Shown: one piece after another, positions 14,514 to 22,275 of the stretch
Numbering within the stretch: position 1 is the stretch's first letter
How the letters are laid out: the number at the start of each line of letters is the position of its first letter
NCBI GenBank assembly: GCA_964489525.1
Contig: CAZAYY010000011.1
Location: 1-64,000, forward strand
Reading direction: 5' to 3'
Source: CAZAYY01 sp964489525
Lineage (GTDB): Bacteria > Chloroflexota > Anaerolineae > Anaerolineales > JABWBV01
DNA length: 64,000 bases
Program-made: the position numbers and the translations under genes
Notes under the pieces: model-generated
What the model saw: only the letters and a program-made list of their open reading frames with translations
The model's database searches: none
Told to the model about the DNA's origin: nothing

Positions 14514-15311
14514 ATGAAACCACACCTGAAAGAACTGATTACCGACCTGAAGGCTGCAGCCCGGATTGGCCACCCTGAAGCCCTCAAGGCCGGCCTGGAC
14601 CGGCTGCGCCGCCTGTCCGATGCCGACCTGCCTCCCACAGCCCTCGTTCCCCTGGGGCAGGCACTGGCTTCTTTGCCAGCTTCGCGCCTGCGCGCCATGT
14701 TAAAAGATTCCGACCCAGCCATCCGGGCGATTGCCGGGGTTGCATTGGGAGAGCGGTATCTCACCCAGGCCGACGTGGCAGCTGCGGCACTGCTGCCTGT
14801 CGTTTCCGACCCGAACCCGGAAGTGGGCAATGCCCTGGCAAACTGCCTGCGTTCTCTCGGTGAAAACCCTAAAACGGGTTCTGTTTATGCGCTCAAGTTG
14901 GGTGTGTTGGTTACCCCCTGGCTGCAGGCAGCCGAACCTGGTGTGGTGATTGCGGGGTTGAAGATCTTTCCCAGCTGTCGCCCTACGGCTGCATCCATTG
15001 CCGATATGCTTGGGCCGCTGCATGTTTCTGTCGACCAGCAACTGCGGGCGGCGCTGGTAGAATGCCTGAACACCCTGGCCAGCGCCGGTCAGGCCCAGGT
15101 CGTTTTAGATCTAATGGATGAATGGGCTCATTTGCCTCAGCCGAACGTCTGGATCATTACCCACTGCCTTTCGGGTACCTGGGCCCAGGAATATGCCCAG
15201 CGGGCTGCTGAAATTCTCAACAGCCTGATTGAGCAGGCCGGCCTGGTCCGTCCAATTGTTCGCGCCCTGGCTCGTTTGCATGGGCAGCCTGTTGTGGATG
15301 AAGCGGATTAG
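14514..15311 (+). CDS. HEAT-repeat-like protein
   Basis: Protein of 265 residues, nearly all helical, with repeated pairs of amphipathic helices of HEAT type (for example DSDPAIRAIAGVALGERYL and DPNPEVGNALANCLRSLG). Such proteins act as binding scaffolds. No catalytic motif, signal or membrane segment is visible. A 13-codon ORF (14476-14517, MTYDLMPTILRTK) ends in an ATGA overlap with this start, but it has no good ribosome site. The gene leads a close set with the phosphoesterase and the helicase-associated protein, 17 and 23 bases apart. Confidence 0.75.
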   Translation: MKPHLKELITDLKAAARIGHPEALKAGLDRLRRLSDADLPPTALVPLGQALASLPASRLRAMLKDSDPAIRAIAGVALGERYLTQADVAAAALLPVVSDPNPEVGNALANCLRSLGENPKTGSVYALKLGVLVTPWLQAAEPGVVIAGLKIFPSCRPTAASIADMLGPLHVSVDQQLRAALVECLNTLASAGQAQVVLDLMDEWAHLPQPNVWIITHCLSGTWAQEYAQRAAEILNSLIEQAGLVRPIVRALARLHGQPVVDEAD

Positions 15312-15328
15312 CGGCGAAAGAACCTGCC

Positions 15329-15892
15329 ATGCCCGTGACCACGCTTGCTGTTGTGGGTGATACCCACATCCCCGACCGCCGCCGTCAACTGCACCCGGAA
15401 CTTTTGCCTGCTTTGCGCAGCGCCCGCCCCACGGCCATCCTGCACACGGGTGATGTCAGTGTCCAATCGGTATTAGACATTTTGGGTGAAATTGCTCCGG
15501 TGTACGCTGTGATGGGTAACCGCGATATCTTTAAACTCAGCCATTTACCCATGTCGCTCCACCTGGAGTTCGGTGGGGTTAAAATTGGTCTTGTGCATGG
15601 CCATGGCGGGTTGGGGCTGTATGTGAAAGAAAAAATCTGGGTGCGCTTGCGGGGTTATCACCTGTCGCTTTTTCAACCTTACCTGTTTGCCACCTGCCCC
15701 GAGGATGATGTGATTGTTTTTGGCCACAGTCACGCTGTGGAAAACCGGGTGGTGAATGGCAAACTGCTTTTCAACCCGGCCTCGGCATCAATGCCCTACC
15801 TGGGCGTTCCCCCCTCTTTTGGCTTGCTAACCATTGAGAACGGCGCAGCATCAGGCCAGGTGAGGTACCTCACCGATGACTGGAAGATATAA
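15329..15892 (+). CDS. YfcE/MJ0936-type metallophosphoesterase
   Basis: Small calcineurin-like phosphodiesterase of 187 residues. The dinuclear metal motifs occur in order: GDTH (Asp11, His13), HTGDV, MGNRD, VHGHGG and FGHSH. The closest known family (YfcE, MJ0936) hydrolyses phosphodiesters in vitro with Mn or Ni; natural substrates are unclear. Probably cytoplasmic and co-transcribed with the flanking HEAT and helicase-associated genes. Confidence 0.9.
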   Translation: MPVTTLAVVGDTHIPDRRRQLHPELLPALRSARPTAILHTGDVSVQSVLDILGEIAPVYAVMGNRDIFKLSHLPMSLHLEFGGVKIGLVHGHGGLGLYVKEKIWVRLRGYHLSLFQPYLFATCPEDDVIVFGHSHAVENRVVNGKLLFNPASASMPYLGVPPSFGLLTIENGAASGQVRYLTDDWKI

Positions 15893-15915
15893 CCCGGCGG
15901 AGGGTTCTGTTTGTC

Positions 15916-17619
15916 ATGCCCACTCTCTATCAAAGTCTCAAAGGACGTGACCTGAGCTACCTGCGCATGGTTGCAGAGCGCTGGCGGATTGAGCTGGACG
16001 CACCTGACTTCGCGACCGCCCTCAACCGGCTGGTTCCCGCTTTGCTGGATGCCGAGCTGGTTCAAGAGATGTTCCAAACCTTGCCTGGCGATGCCCGTTC
16101 CGCACTGGAAGACTTACTGCAGCACGATGGGTTGATGCCGCTGCCATTATTTTCCCGCCGGTATGGCGAAGTGCGCAAGATGGGTGCGGCCCGGCGCGAC
16201 CGCGAACGGCCAGATCGTTCACCTGTTTCTCCGGCAGAGGCTTTGTGGTACCGGGCCCTGATTGTTCAGGGTTTTTTTCAAGCCCCCGGAGACACCAACC
16301 CTCAAGAGTATATCTACATCCCGGAAGATCTGGCTGGCCTGCTGCCACAGCCAGAACCCCCGGTAGATTTGCCACCGGGTCGCCTGGCTTCGCCGCTGGA
16401 GCGCCAGGTGGTTTTTTGGGCCAACGATCGTTTGCTCGACCACGCAGCCACCATGCTGGCTGCCCTGCGCCTGGGGTGGAAGGTGCTTGCAGGGGTGGAT
16501 GAGCGCTACCCTGGTCAACCGGATGATTTCTTGTTGGCCCACCTGCCTATAAGTGAAAGCGGCCCTGGTTTGGGCCGGGCTGCCCTGGCCCGTCTGCTGG
16601 CTTCTGCCGGGCTGCTGGATGATAAGAACCAGCCGCTGCCTGAGCCTACCCGCGCTTTTTTGGAAGCGCCGCGACCCCAAGCCTTGCTCCAGTTAGTCAA
16701 TGGTTGGTTGGAAAGCCGTTCGTTTGACGAACTGCGGTTGCTTCCCCATCTCCGGCCGGAGGGCGACTGGTTGAACGACCCTGTCGCGGCCAGGCAGGCA
16801 CTCCTGGCGTTTTTCAAGCGGGTTCCGGATGGTGCCTGGTGGAGCCTGTCTTCTTTCGTTACAGCTGTTCGCGAACAGCAACCCGATTTTCAACGACCTT
16901 CTGGCGATTTCAACGCCTTCTACCTGCGCGATGCAGCAGGTGAGGGTTTTTTGCAGGGGTTTGAACATTGGGAACGAGTGGATGGTGCGCTGGTGAGTTA
17001 TTTTATCAGTGCGGTTTTGTTCAGCCTGGGCCTGGTAGACCTGGCAGCCCCGGCAGAAGATGCCCGTCCCACGGCGTTTCGCAAATCACGTTGGGCTGCT
17101 GCGCTGCTTTCGGGCCAACCGCCAACCGGACTGAAGGCAGAGGAAGAGCGCATCCACATCCGGTCTAACGGGCGTTTGGGAATTCCAGCACTAGCGCCGC
17201 GCTCGGCTCGCTACCTGGCCGCTCGCTTTGCAGCCTGGGAAGTAGGCCTGCCTGCAGGACCTGCCGGCCCGGAAGAATATCGCTACCGGCTTTCACCTAC
17301 CTCGCTGGCCCGGGCTGCCGATCAATCCTTGCGCATGGATCACCTGTTTACGCTGCTGGCTCGGTTCAGCGATGGCATTCCTCAAAACCTGACCAAAGCC
17401 CTGCGTGCGTTCGAACGTTCCGGCGCCCAGGCCCACATTGTCCATTCCCCGGTTTTGCGCCTGGGCACGCCCGAAATGCTCCAGGAACTGCGCCGTTCTC
17501 GGGCTGCTCGCTACCTGGGCGATGTGCTCGGCCCGGCGGCTGTGCTGGTGCGCCCTGGGGCTGAAGAAAAAGTTCTCGAAATCCTGGCCGAATTGGGTAT
17601 CCTGGGTGAAATTCGTTAA
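15916..17619 (+). CDS. Helicase-associated (XPB/Ssl2 N-terminal-like) protein
   Basis: Protein of 567 residues without helicase motors. The C-terminal third (about 400-565) resembles the Helicase_C_3/XPB-Ssl2 N-terminal domain of Chloroflexota and Actinobacteria proteins: a segment like VHSPVLRLGTPEMLQELRRS, then LGPAAVLVRPGAEEKVLEIL. The N-terminal part is helical, with winged-helix-like features (AVREQQPDFQRPSGDF, RYGEVRKMG). It probably binds DNA, but no nuclease, ATPase or kinase motif is present. It ends the HEAT-phosphoesterase-helicase-associated cluster, which suggests a shared nucleic-acid role that cannot be proven here. Confidence 0.75.
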   Translation: MPTLYQSLKGRDLSYLRMVAERWRIELDAPDFATALNRLVPALLDAELVQEMFQTLPGDARSALEDLLQHDGLMPLPLFSRRYGEVRKMGAARRDRERPDRSPVSPAEALWYRALIVQGFFQAPGDTNPQEYIYIPEDLAGLLPQPEPPVDLPPGRLASPLERQVVFWANDRLLDHAATMLAALRLGWKVLAGVDERYPGQPDDFLLAHLPISESGPGLGRAALARLLASAGLLDDKNQPLPEPTRAFLEAPRPQALLQLVNGWLESRSFDELRLLPHLRPEGDWLNDPVAARQALLAFFKRVPDGAWWSLSSFVTAVREQQPDFQRPSGDFNAFYLRDAAGEGFLQGFEHWERVDGALVSYFISAVLFSLGLVDLAAPAEDARPTAFRKSRWAAALLSGQPPTGLKAEEERIHIRSNGRLGIPALAPRSARYLAARFAAWEVGLPAGPAGPEEYRYRLSPTSLARAADQSLRMDHLFTLLARFSDGIPQNLTKALRAFERSGAQAHIVHSPVLRLGTPEMLQELRRSRAARYLGDVLGPAAVLVRPGAEEKVLEILAELGILGEIR

Positions 17620-17738
17620 CCAACCAAAAGATGGTGTGCAAATAATCTTATAAAACCCGCCTGGTTTTCAGAAACCTGGTAGGCTTCAGGCACATTGCCG
17701 CACAAATTAACGGCCCCCTTGCAAAATTTCCCGAAAAG

Positions 17739-17762
17739 TTGACTGCCTGGCTCGGTTATAAT
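17739..17762 (+). promoter_or_regulatory. Possible promoter of the kinase-ATPase gene
   Basis: A consensus -10 TATAAT lies at 17757-17762. The nearby TTGACT (17739-17744) is only 12 bp away, too close for a standard -35, so this may depend on an activator or an alternative -35. Confidence 0.35.
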
Positions 17763-17805
17763 ACGGGTCTGTGCATGTTTTTTCCCTGGCCATTGAAAAA
17801 ATCCC

Positions 17806-20800
17806 ATGTTTGAAACCCACCTGAAAATTCTCGATCGGTATATTTTGCACCAACCCCTGGGGCATGGCGGTATGGGCTCGGTTTACCGGGCCTTTGATAG
17901 GTTGAACGGCCAGGTTGTTGCGCTCAAACAGGTAACCACACCCACCAGCGGTTTGGATTTTGGCTCAGGCCATACCTCTTCTCATCCTGAATCTCTGGCC
18001 ATTGCCATTGCCAACGAATTCCAAATCCTTGCCTCGCTGCATCACCCCCATATCATTCAGGTGTTGGATTATGGGTTTAACCCGGATGGCCAACCCTTTT
18101 TTACGATGGAATACCTGCAAGATGCCCAGGGTTTGCTGGCAGCAAATACCGGGCAGCCTTTCACGGTTCGCTTGCGCTTTATGCTCCAGCTTTTGGAGGC
18201 ACTGGCCTACCTGCACCGCCGCGGCATTTTGCACCGAGACTTGAAACCAGCCAATGTGTTGGTGCAGGCCGGGCAGGTAAAGGTTCTGGATTTTGGACTT
18301 TCCACACGCCATGGCCAGGAAAATGCCTCAGCAGGCACCTACCTATACATGGCCCCAGAAATCTTATTTGGCGAACCCCCATCGGACAGTTCTGACATGT
18401 TTTCCGCGGGTGTGCTGGCCTATGAATTGTTCACCGGGCAGCATCCCTTTTCCGCTGGCAGTTTTAATGAATATTTTAGTTCCATTCTCGCCTGGAATCT
18501 GGATCCCCGGCCTTTGCAGCCGCCATCCGAAGCAGCACCGCTGCAAACCGTTCTGTTGGGGCTGCTTTCTCGCGACCCGGCCAGCCGCCCAACGGCCGAA
18601 CAGGCCATCCAGCAAATCCATGCCTGCCTGGGCCAACCCCAGCCGGAGGAAAGCCTGGCCATTCGTCAAAGCTTTTTACAGGCTGCCCAATTTGTGGGTC
18701 GCGAAGAAGAACTGTCCAGCCTTACGGCTGCCCTGGAAAATGCCATTGCTGGCCAGGGCTCGGCGTGGTTGGTGGGTGGCGAGAGCGGTGTGGGCAAATC
18801 GCGCTTGCTGCGCGAAATTCGCACCCGGGCTTTGGTTAAAGGAATGCGGGTGTTGACGGGTCAGGGTGCCAGCAGCGAAGCAGGCGGCCAACCCTACCAA
18901 TATTGGCGAGCGCCAATCCGCCGCCTGGCCCTGACCACCCCCCTGGACGATTTGGCTGCCGGGGTTCTGCAGGAAATTGTGCCAGATATCGCGGACCTGC
19001 TCGATCGGCCGGTTCCGCCGGCACCTGTTTTGCCTGGCGAGGCAGCCCGGCAGCGCCTTTTTGTTGAAATCGCTCGTTTGTTTCGACAGCAGCCCGGTCC
19101 GGTTTTGCTGGTGATGGATGATTTACACTGGGCCACCGAGAGCCTGGAACCTCTGCGCTGGCTGGTTCGCCAGTTGGAGAGCCTTCCACTGTTGGTGATT
19201 GGCAGCTACCGCCAGGATGACGCCCCAAACCTGCCAGAGCGCTTGCCTGGAATGACCCCAATTCACCTGCACCGCTTGAACCCGGACGAAATGCGCCAGC
19301 TGAGCGAAGCGATGTTGGGCGATGTTGCCCACCGGGCCGATATTCAAAACTTGTTCCATCGGGAAACCGAAGGCAATGTATTTTTTCTGGTTGAGGTGGT
19401 TCAGGCGCTGGCCGAAGAAGCTGGCCGCCTGAGCGGAATCGCGGATCTTTCGCTGCCAGTTTCTGTGTTTCCGCGCGGCATTCAAACCATCATCAATCGC
19501 CGTCTGGAACGGGTAACGCCTGCCGACCGCAGCCTGCTGCGCCTTGCAGCAGTGGCGGGCCGCCAGGTTGACTTGAAGGTTATTGCGCTCCTTCCTCCTG
19601 TTCGCGAGGGCCTGGTTGCAGTACAAACCTGGCTCACTGCCTGCGCTAATGCGGCAATTCTCGAAATTCAGGATGGACACTGGCAGTTTTCCCATGAAAA
19701 ACTGCGCGAGGGTTTGTTGGCCACTTTTCGTCAGGATGAACGCGCACAGTCCCATCGTTGGGTGGCTGAAGTAATGGAAACGGCCTATCCCGACCAACCC
19801 GATTGGGTGGCTTCCCTGGCCTATCACTGGCAGATGGCCGGTGACCCGGGTCGCGAAGCCCATTATGCCCGCCTGACTGGAGATTTAATGGCGGCTCAGT
19901 TTAACAATGCGGAGGCAGTAAAATACCTGACCCGAGCACTGGAATTGACCCCCCTGAAAGAGTATTTGGTTCGCTTTGATATGCTGCTCAGCCGCGCTCG
20001 AGTGTTAGCCTTGTTGGGCAGGCGCGAAGAAGAAGCCGCTGACCTGGCTGACCTTGAAACCCTTGCCCAAACCGCAGATTTACCCAGGCAGTCTGCCGGG
20101 CTTCTGCGCCGGGCAGCCTACCAGGAAGCTACAGGCGATTATCTCAAAGCCCGCGATAGTGCACTGCAGGCGGCCCAGTTGGCGCACCAGGCCAATCACC
20201 CATCCATGGAAGGGGATGGCTACCTTGCCGCTGGCCGGGCTGAGATTCGCCTGGGAAATTACGACCAGGCCAGCCAGCATTTGACAATTGCCCTGGGGCT
20301 TGCACGCCAGGTTTCGGCTGGCCGCCCTTATCTTTTAGAAGCCAGCAGCCTGCGTAACCTGGGTGGCGTTGCCTACTATGCCGGAAATTACCAGCAAGCC
20401 CGCCAGTTTTTTGAACTCTCACTTCAAGCCTACCGCGCCATTGGCGACCGCCAGGGGGAGGGCGCCATTTTAAACAATCTTGGCGCGATTGCCCGCAACC
20501 TGGGCGATTACCAGGCTGCCCATGCCTATCTTTCTCAGGCGCTTCCCATTTGCCGCGAAACCGGAGACCGGCGCAGTGAAACCGTCATTCTCAATAACCT
20601 GGGCATCTTCGCCCTGCACCAACATAACCTGGCGGATGCTGCTCGCTATTTTGCCCTCACTTTGCCCATTGCCCGCTCAATTGGCGACCCCTGGACAGAA
20701 GCCTGGACGCTGCTTAACCAGGGTGCCATTTACCACCGCCTGGGTCACCTGGCTGAGGCGGTGGGGTATTACCGCCAGTCCCTGGAAATTTCTACCCAGA

Positions 20801-21390
20801 TTGGCGACCGGCATGGTGCTGCCCTGACCCTGTCGCACATTGGAATGATTCATGTTTTCCAGCAAGAATACAACCAGGCCGTTCAGCTTTGCCAACAGTC
20901 GCTTACAATAGCCCAAGAACTGGGCGACCGGCCCATCCAGGGCGATGTCTGCATCCGCCTCGGGCGTTCGTTTTCTGGCTTGCAGCAGTGGGCGAATGCT
21001 GCGCTGGTGTTTCAACAGGCGCTGGAACTGCGCCGCCAGATGGGGGAAGATAATATGCTCATCGAACCGTTGGCTGGCCTGGCACAAGCCAGGTTGGGGG
21101 AAGGCCAGCTTGAACCCGCCCTTGCGCATGTAGAATCCATTCTTGCGGTTCTGAATAAAAATTTACCCGCTGGTTTGGATGACCCGTTTTGGGTTTTCCA
21201 GGTTTGTTTTATGGTTTTGGCTGCGGCGTCTGACCCGCGTTCCCGTCCTCTCTTGCAAACAGCGTACCACCTTCTGCTCCAACGCGCCGAAGCCCTGGAA
21301 AACGCATCCGACCGCGACGCATTCATTAACCAGATCCCTTCCCACTACCAGATTGTGGCGTTCTACACCGCTTTTTCCCCTGGCGGTTGA
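17806..21390 (+). CDS. Serine/threonine kinase fused to an AAA ATPase and TPR repeats
   Basis: Large signalling protein of 1194 residues. Residues about 10-270 are a Hanks-type kinase: glycine loop LGHGGMGSVYRA, Lys41 in VALKQ, HRDLKPAN with catalytic Asp145, DFGLSTR and APEILFG. Residues about 295-600 are an AAA_16/STAND-type ATPase (GGESGVGKS with Lys331, Walker B LLVMDDLHWA). From about 690 to 1120 come roughly ten TPR units with the recurring AIGDRxGE/A pattern. No DNA-binding or membrane domain is visible, so it is cytoplasmic. This fits a PknK-like design in which kinase output depends on an NTPase switch and ligand-sensing TPRs. Targets are unknown. Confidence 0.93.
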   Translation: MFETHLKILDRYILHQPLGHGGMGSVYRAFDRLNGQVVALKQVTTPTSGLDFGSGHTSSHPESLAIAIANEFQILASLHHPHIIQVLDYGFNPDGQPFFTMEYLQDAQGLLAANTGQPFTVRLRFMLQLLEALAYLHRRGILHRDLKPANVLVQAGQVKVLDFGLSTRHGQENASAGTYLYMAPEILFGEPPSDSSDMFSAGVLAYELFTGQHPFSAGSFNEYFSSILAWNLDPRPLQPPSEAAPLQTVLLGLLSRDPASRPTAEQAIQQIHACLGQPQPEESLAIRQSFLQAAQFVGREEELSSLTAALENAIAGQGSAWLVGGESGVGKSRLLREIRTRALVKGMRVLTGQGASSEAGGQPYQYWRAPIRRLALTTPLDDLAAGVLQEIVPDIADLLDRPVPPAPVLPGEAARQRLFVEIARLFRQQPGPVLLVMDDLHWATESLEPLRWLVRQLESLPLLVIGSYRQDDAPNLPERLPGMTPIHLHRLNPDEMRQLSEAMLGDVAHRADIQNLFHRETEGNVFFLVEVVQALAEEAGRLSGIADLSLPVSVFPRGIQTIINRRLERVTPADRSLLRLAAVAGRQVDLKVIALLPPVREGLVAVQTWLTACANAAILEIQDGHWQFSHEKLREGLLATFRQDERAQSHRWVAEVMETAYPDQPDWVASLAYHWQMAGDPGREAHYARLTGDLMAAQFNNAEAVKYLTRALELTPLKEYLVRFDMLLSRARVLALLGRREEEAADLADLETLAQTADLPRQSAGLLRRAAYQEATGDYLKARDSALQAAQLAHQANHPSMEGDGYLAAGRAEIRLGNYDQASQHLTIALGLARQVSAGRPYLLEASSLRNLGGVAYYAGNYQQARQFFELSLQAYRAIGDRQGEGAILNNLGAIARNLGDYQAAHAYLSQALPICRETGDRRSETVILNNLGIFALHQHNLADAARYFALTLPIARSIGDPWTEAWTLLNQGAIYHRLGHLAEAVGYYRQSLEISTQIGDRHGAALTLSHIGMIHVFQQEYNQAVQLCQQSLTIAQELGDRPIQGDVCIRLGRSFSGLQQWANAALVFQQALELRRQMGEDNMLIEPLAGLAQARLGEGQLEPALAHVESILAVLNKNLPAGLDDPFWVFQVCFMVLAAASDPRSRPLLQTAYHLLLQRAEALENASDRDAFINQIPSHYQIVAFYTAFSPGG

Positions 21391-21409
21391 GATGAGGGCC
21401 TATCAACCT

Positions 21410-21450
21410 CCCGCCCCGCTGGGGCGGGGTTAGAAGGTTAGAACCGCAGG
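21410..21450. repeat. Two adjacent GC-rich hairpins
   Basis: CCCGCCCC-GCT-GGGGCGGG (21410-21428) is a perfect 8-bp stem. It is followed by GTTAGAACC-GCA-GGTTCGAAC with one mismatch. There is no T-tract. They may limit read-through after the kinase gene or stabilise its 3' end. Confidence 0.5.
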
Positions 21451-21549
21451 TTCGAACAACATTTGCGTGCACCTTTGCAAACGATAAACGCTGTGGTTTC
21501 GCCCGATTCGGGTTAGAATATACCCATCATTAATCTGTTGGAGGCAAAT

Positions 21550-22269
21550 ATGACCGAGCTGCTGTACCAGTTGGATAGCTATATCCAGGTATTTGAAGCC
21601 CATGTAACTGGCTTCGATGAGGCCAACCATGGGGTGATTCTGGACCGGACGGCGTTTTATCCTGGGGGAGGCGGGCAGCCTGCCGACCAGGGCACATTGA
21701 CTGTGGATGGTAGGGTGTACGAGATTGCCCGGCTGCAAAAAAGCGGCGCAGCTGTGGTCCATTTCCTGGCTGGCGATGCACCCTTGCCAGGGATAGGCTC
21801 GCCAGTGACTGGACAGCTCGATTGGGAGCGGCGCTACCAGTTGATGCGCACCCACACCGCCATGCACATTTTGTGTGGTGTGGTCTTTCGCGATTATGGC
21901 GCTCTGGTGACCGGCGGCAATATGGACCCGCTGCAAGGGCGCATGGATTTCGAGTTTGAAACCATGCAGGCTGAGCTGGTTGGCAAAATTGAAGAGGCCA
22001 TCAACATTGAAGTGGCCAAAAATCGCCCGGTCAAAGTGTCCATTCTGCCCAGGGCGGTGGCTTTCCAGATTCCTGACTTAATTCGCACCAAAATCAACCT
22101 GCTGCCGGAAGGCATTGCAGAAATCCGCACGATTGAAATCGAAGGGCTGGATTTGCAAGCAGACGGCGGCACCCATGTGCGCGCCACCGGTGAAGTGGGC
22201 CGAATTCGGGTGACCGATTATAAGAGCAAGGGGAAAATTAACAAACGGATTTATGTTGAACTGGTGTAG
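21550..22269 (+). CDS. AlaX-type alanyl-tRNA editing protein
   Basis: Free-standing editing domain related to the second half of alanyl-tRNA synthetase, which deacylates Ser- or Gly-tRNA(Ala); 239 residues. It opens with the AlaX N-terminal motif YPGGGGQPADQG. The zinc site has HxxxH (His102, His106 in RTHTAMHIL), but the second half, normally CxxxH, reads Asp205-Gly-Gly-Thr-His209, so the cysteine ligand is an aspartate. I set the start at the ATG after GGAGG; the in-frame TTG at 21538 has no ribosome site. The dehydrogenase gene follows 6 bases later. Confidence 0.92.
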   Translation: MTELLYQLDSYIQVFEAHVTGFDEANHGVILDRTAFYPGGGGQPADQGTLTVDGRVYEIARLQKSGAAVVHFLAGDAPLPGIGSPVTGQLDWERRYQLMRTHTAMHILCGVVFRDYGALVTGGNMDPLQGRMDFEFETMQAELVGKIEEAINIEVAKNRPVKVSILPRAVAFQIPDLIRTKINLLPEGIAEIRTIEIEGLDLQADGGTHVRATGEVGRIRVTDYKSKGKINKRIYVELV

Positions 22270-22275
22270 AGGCAT

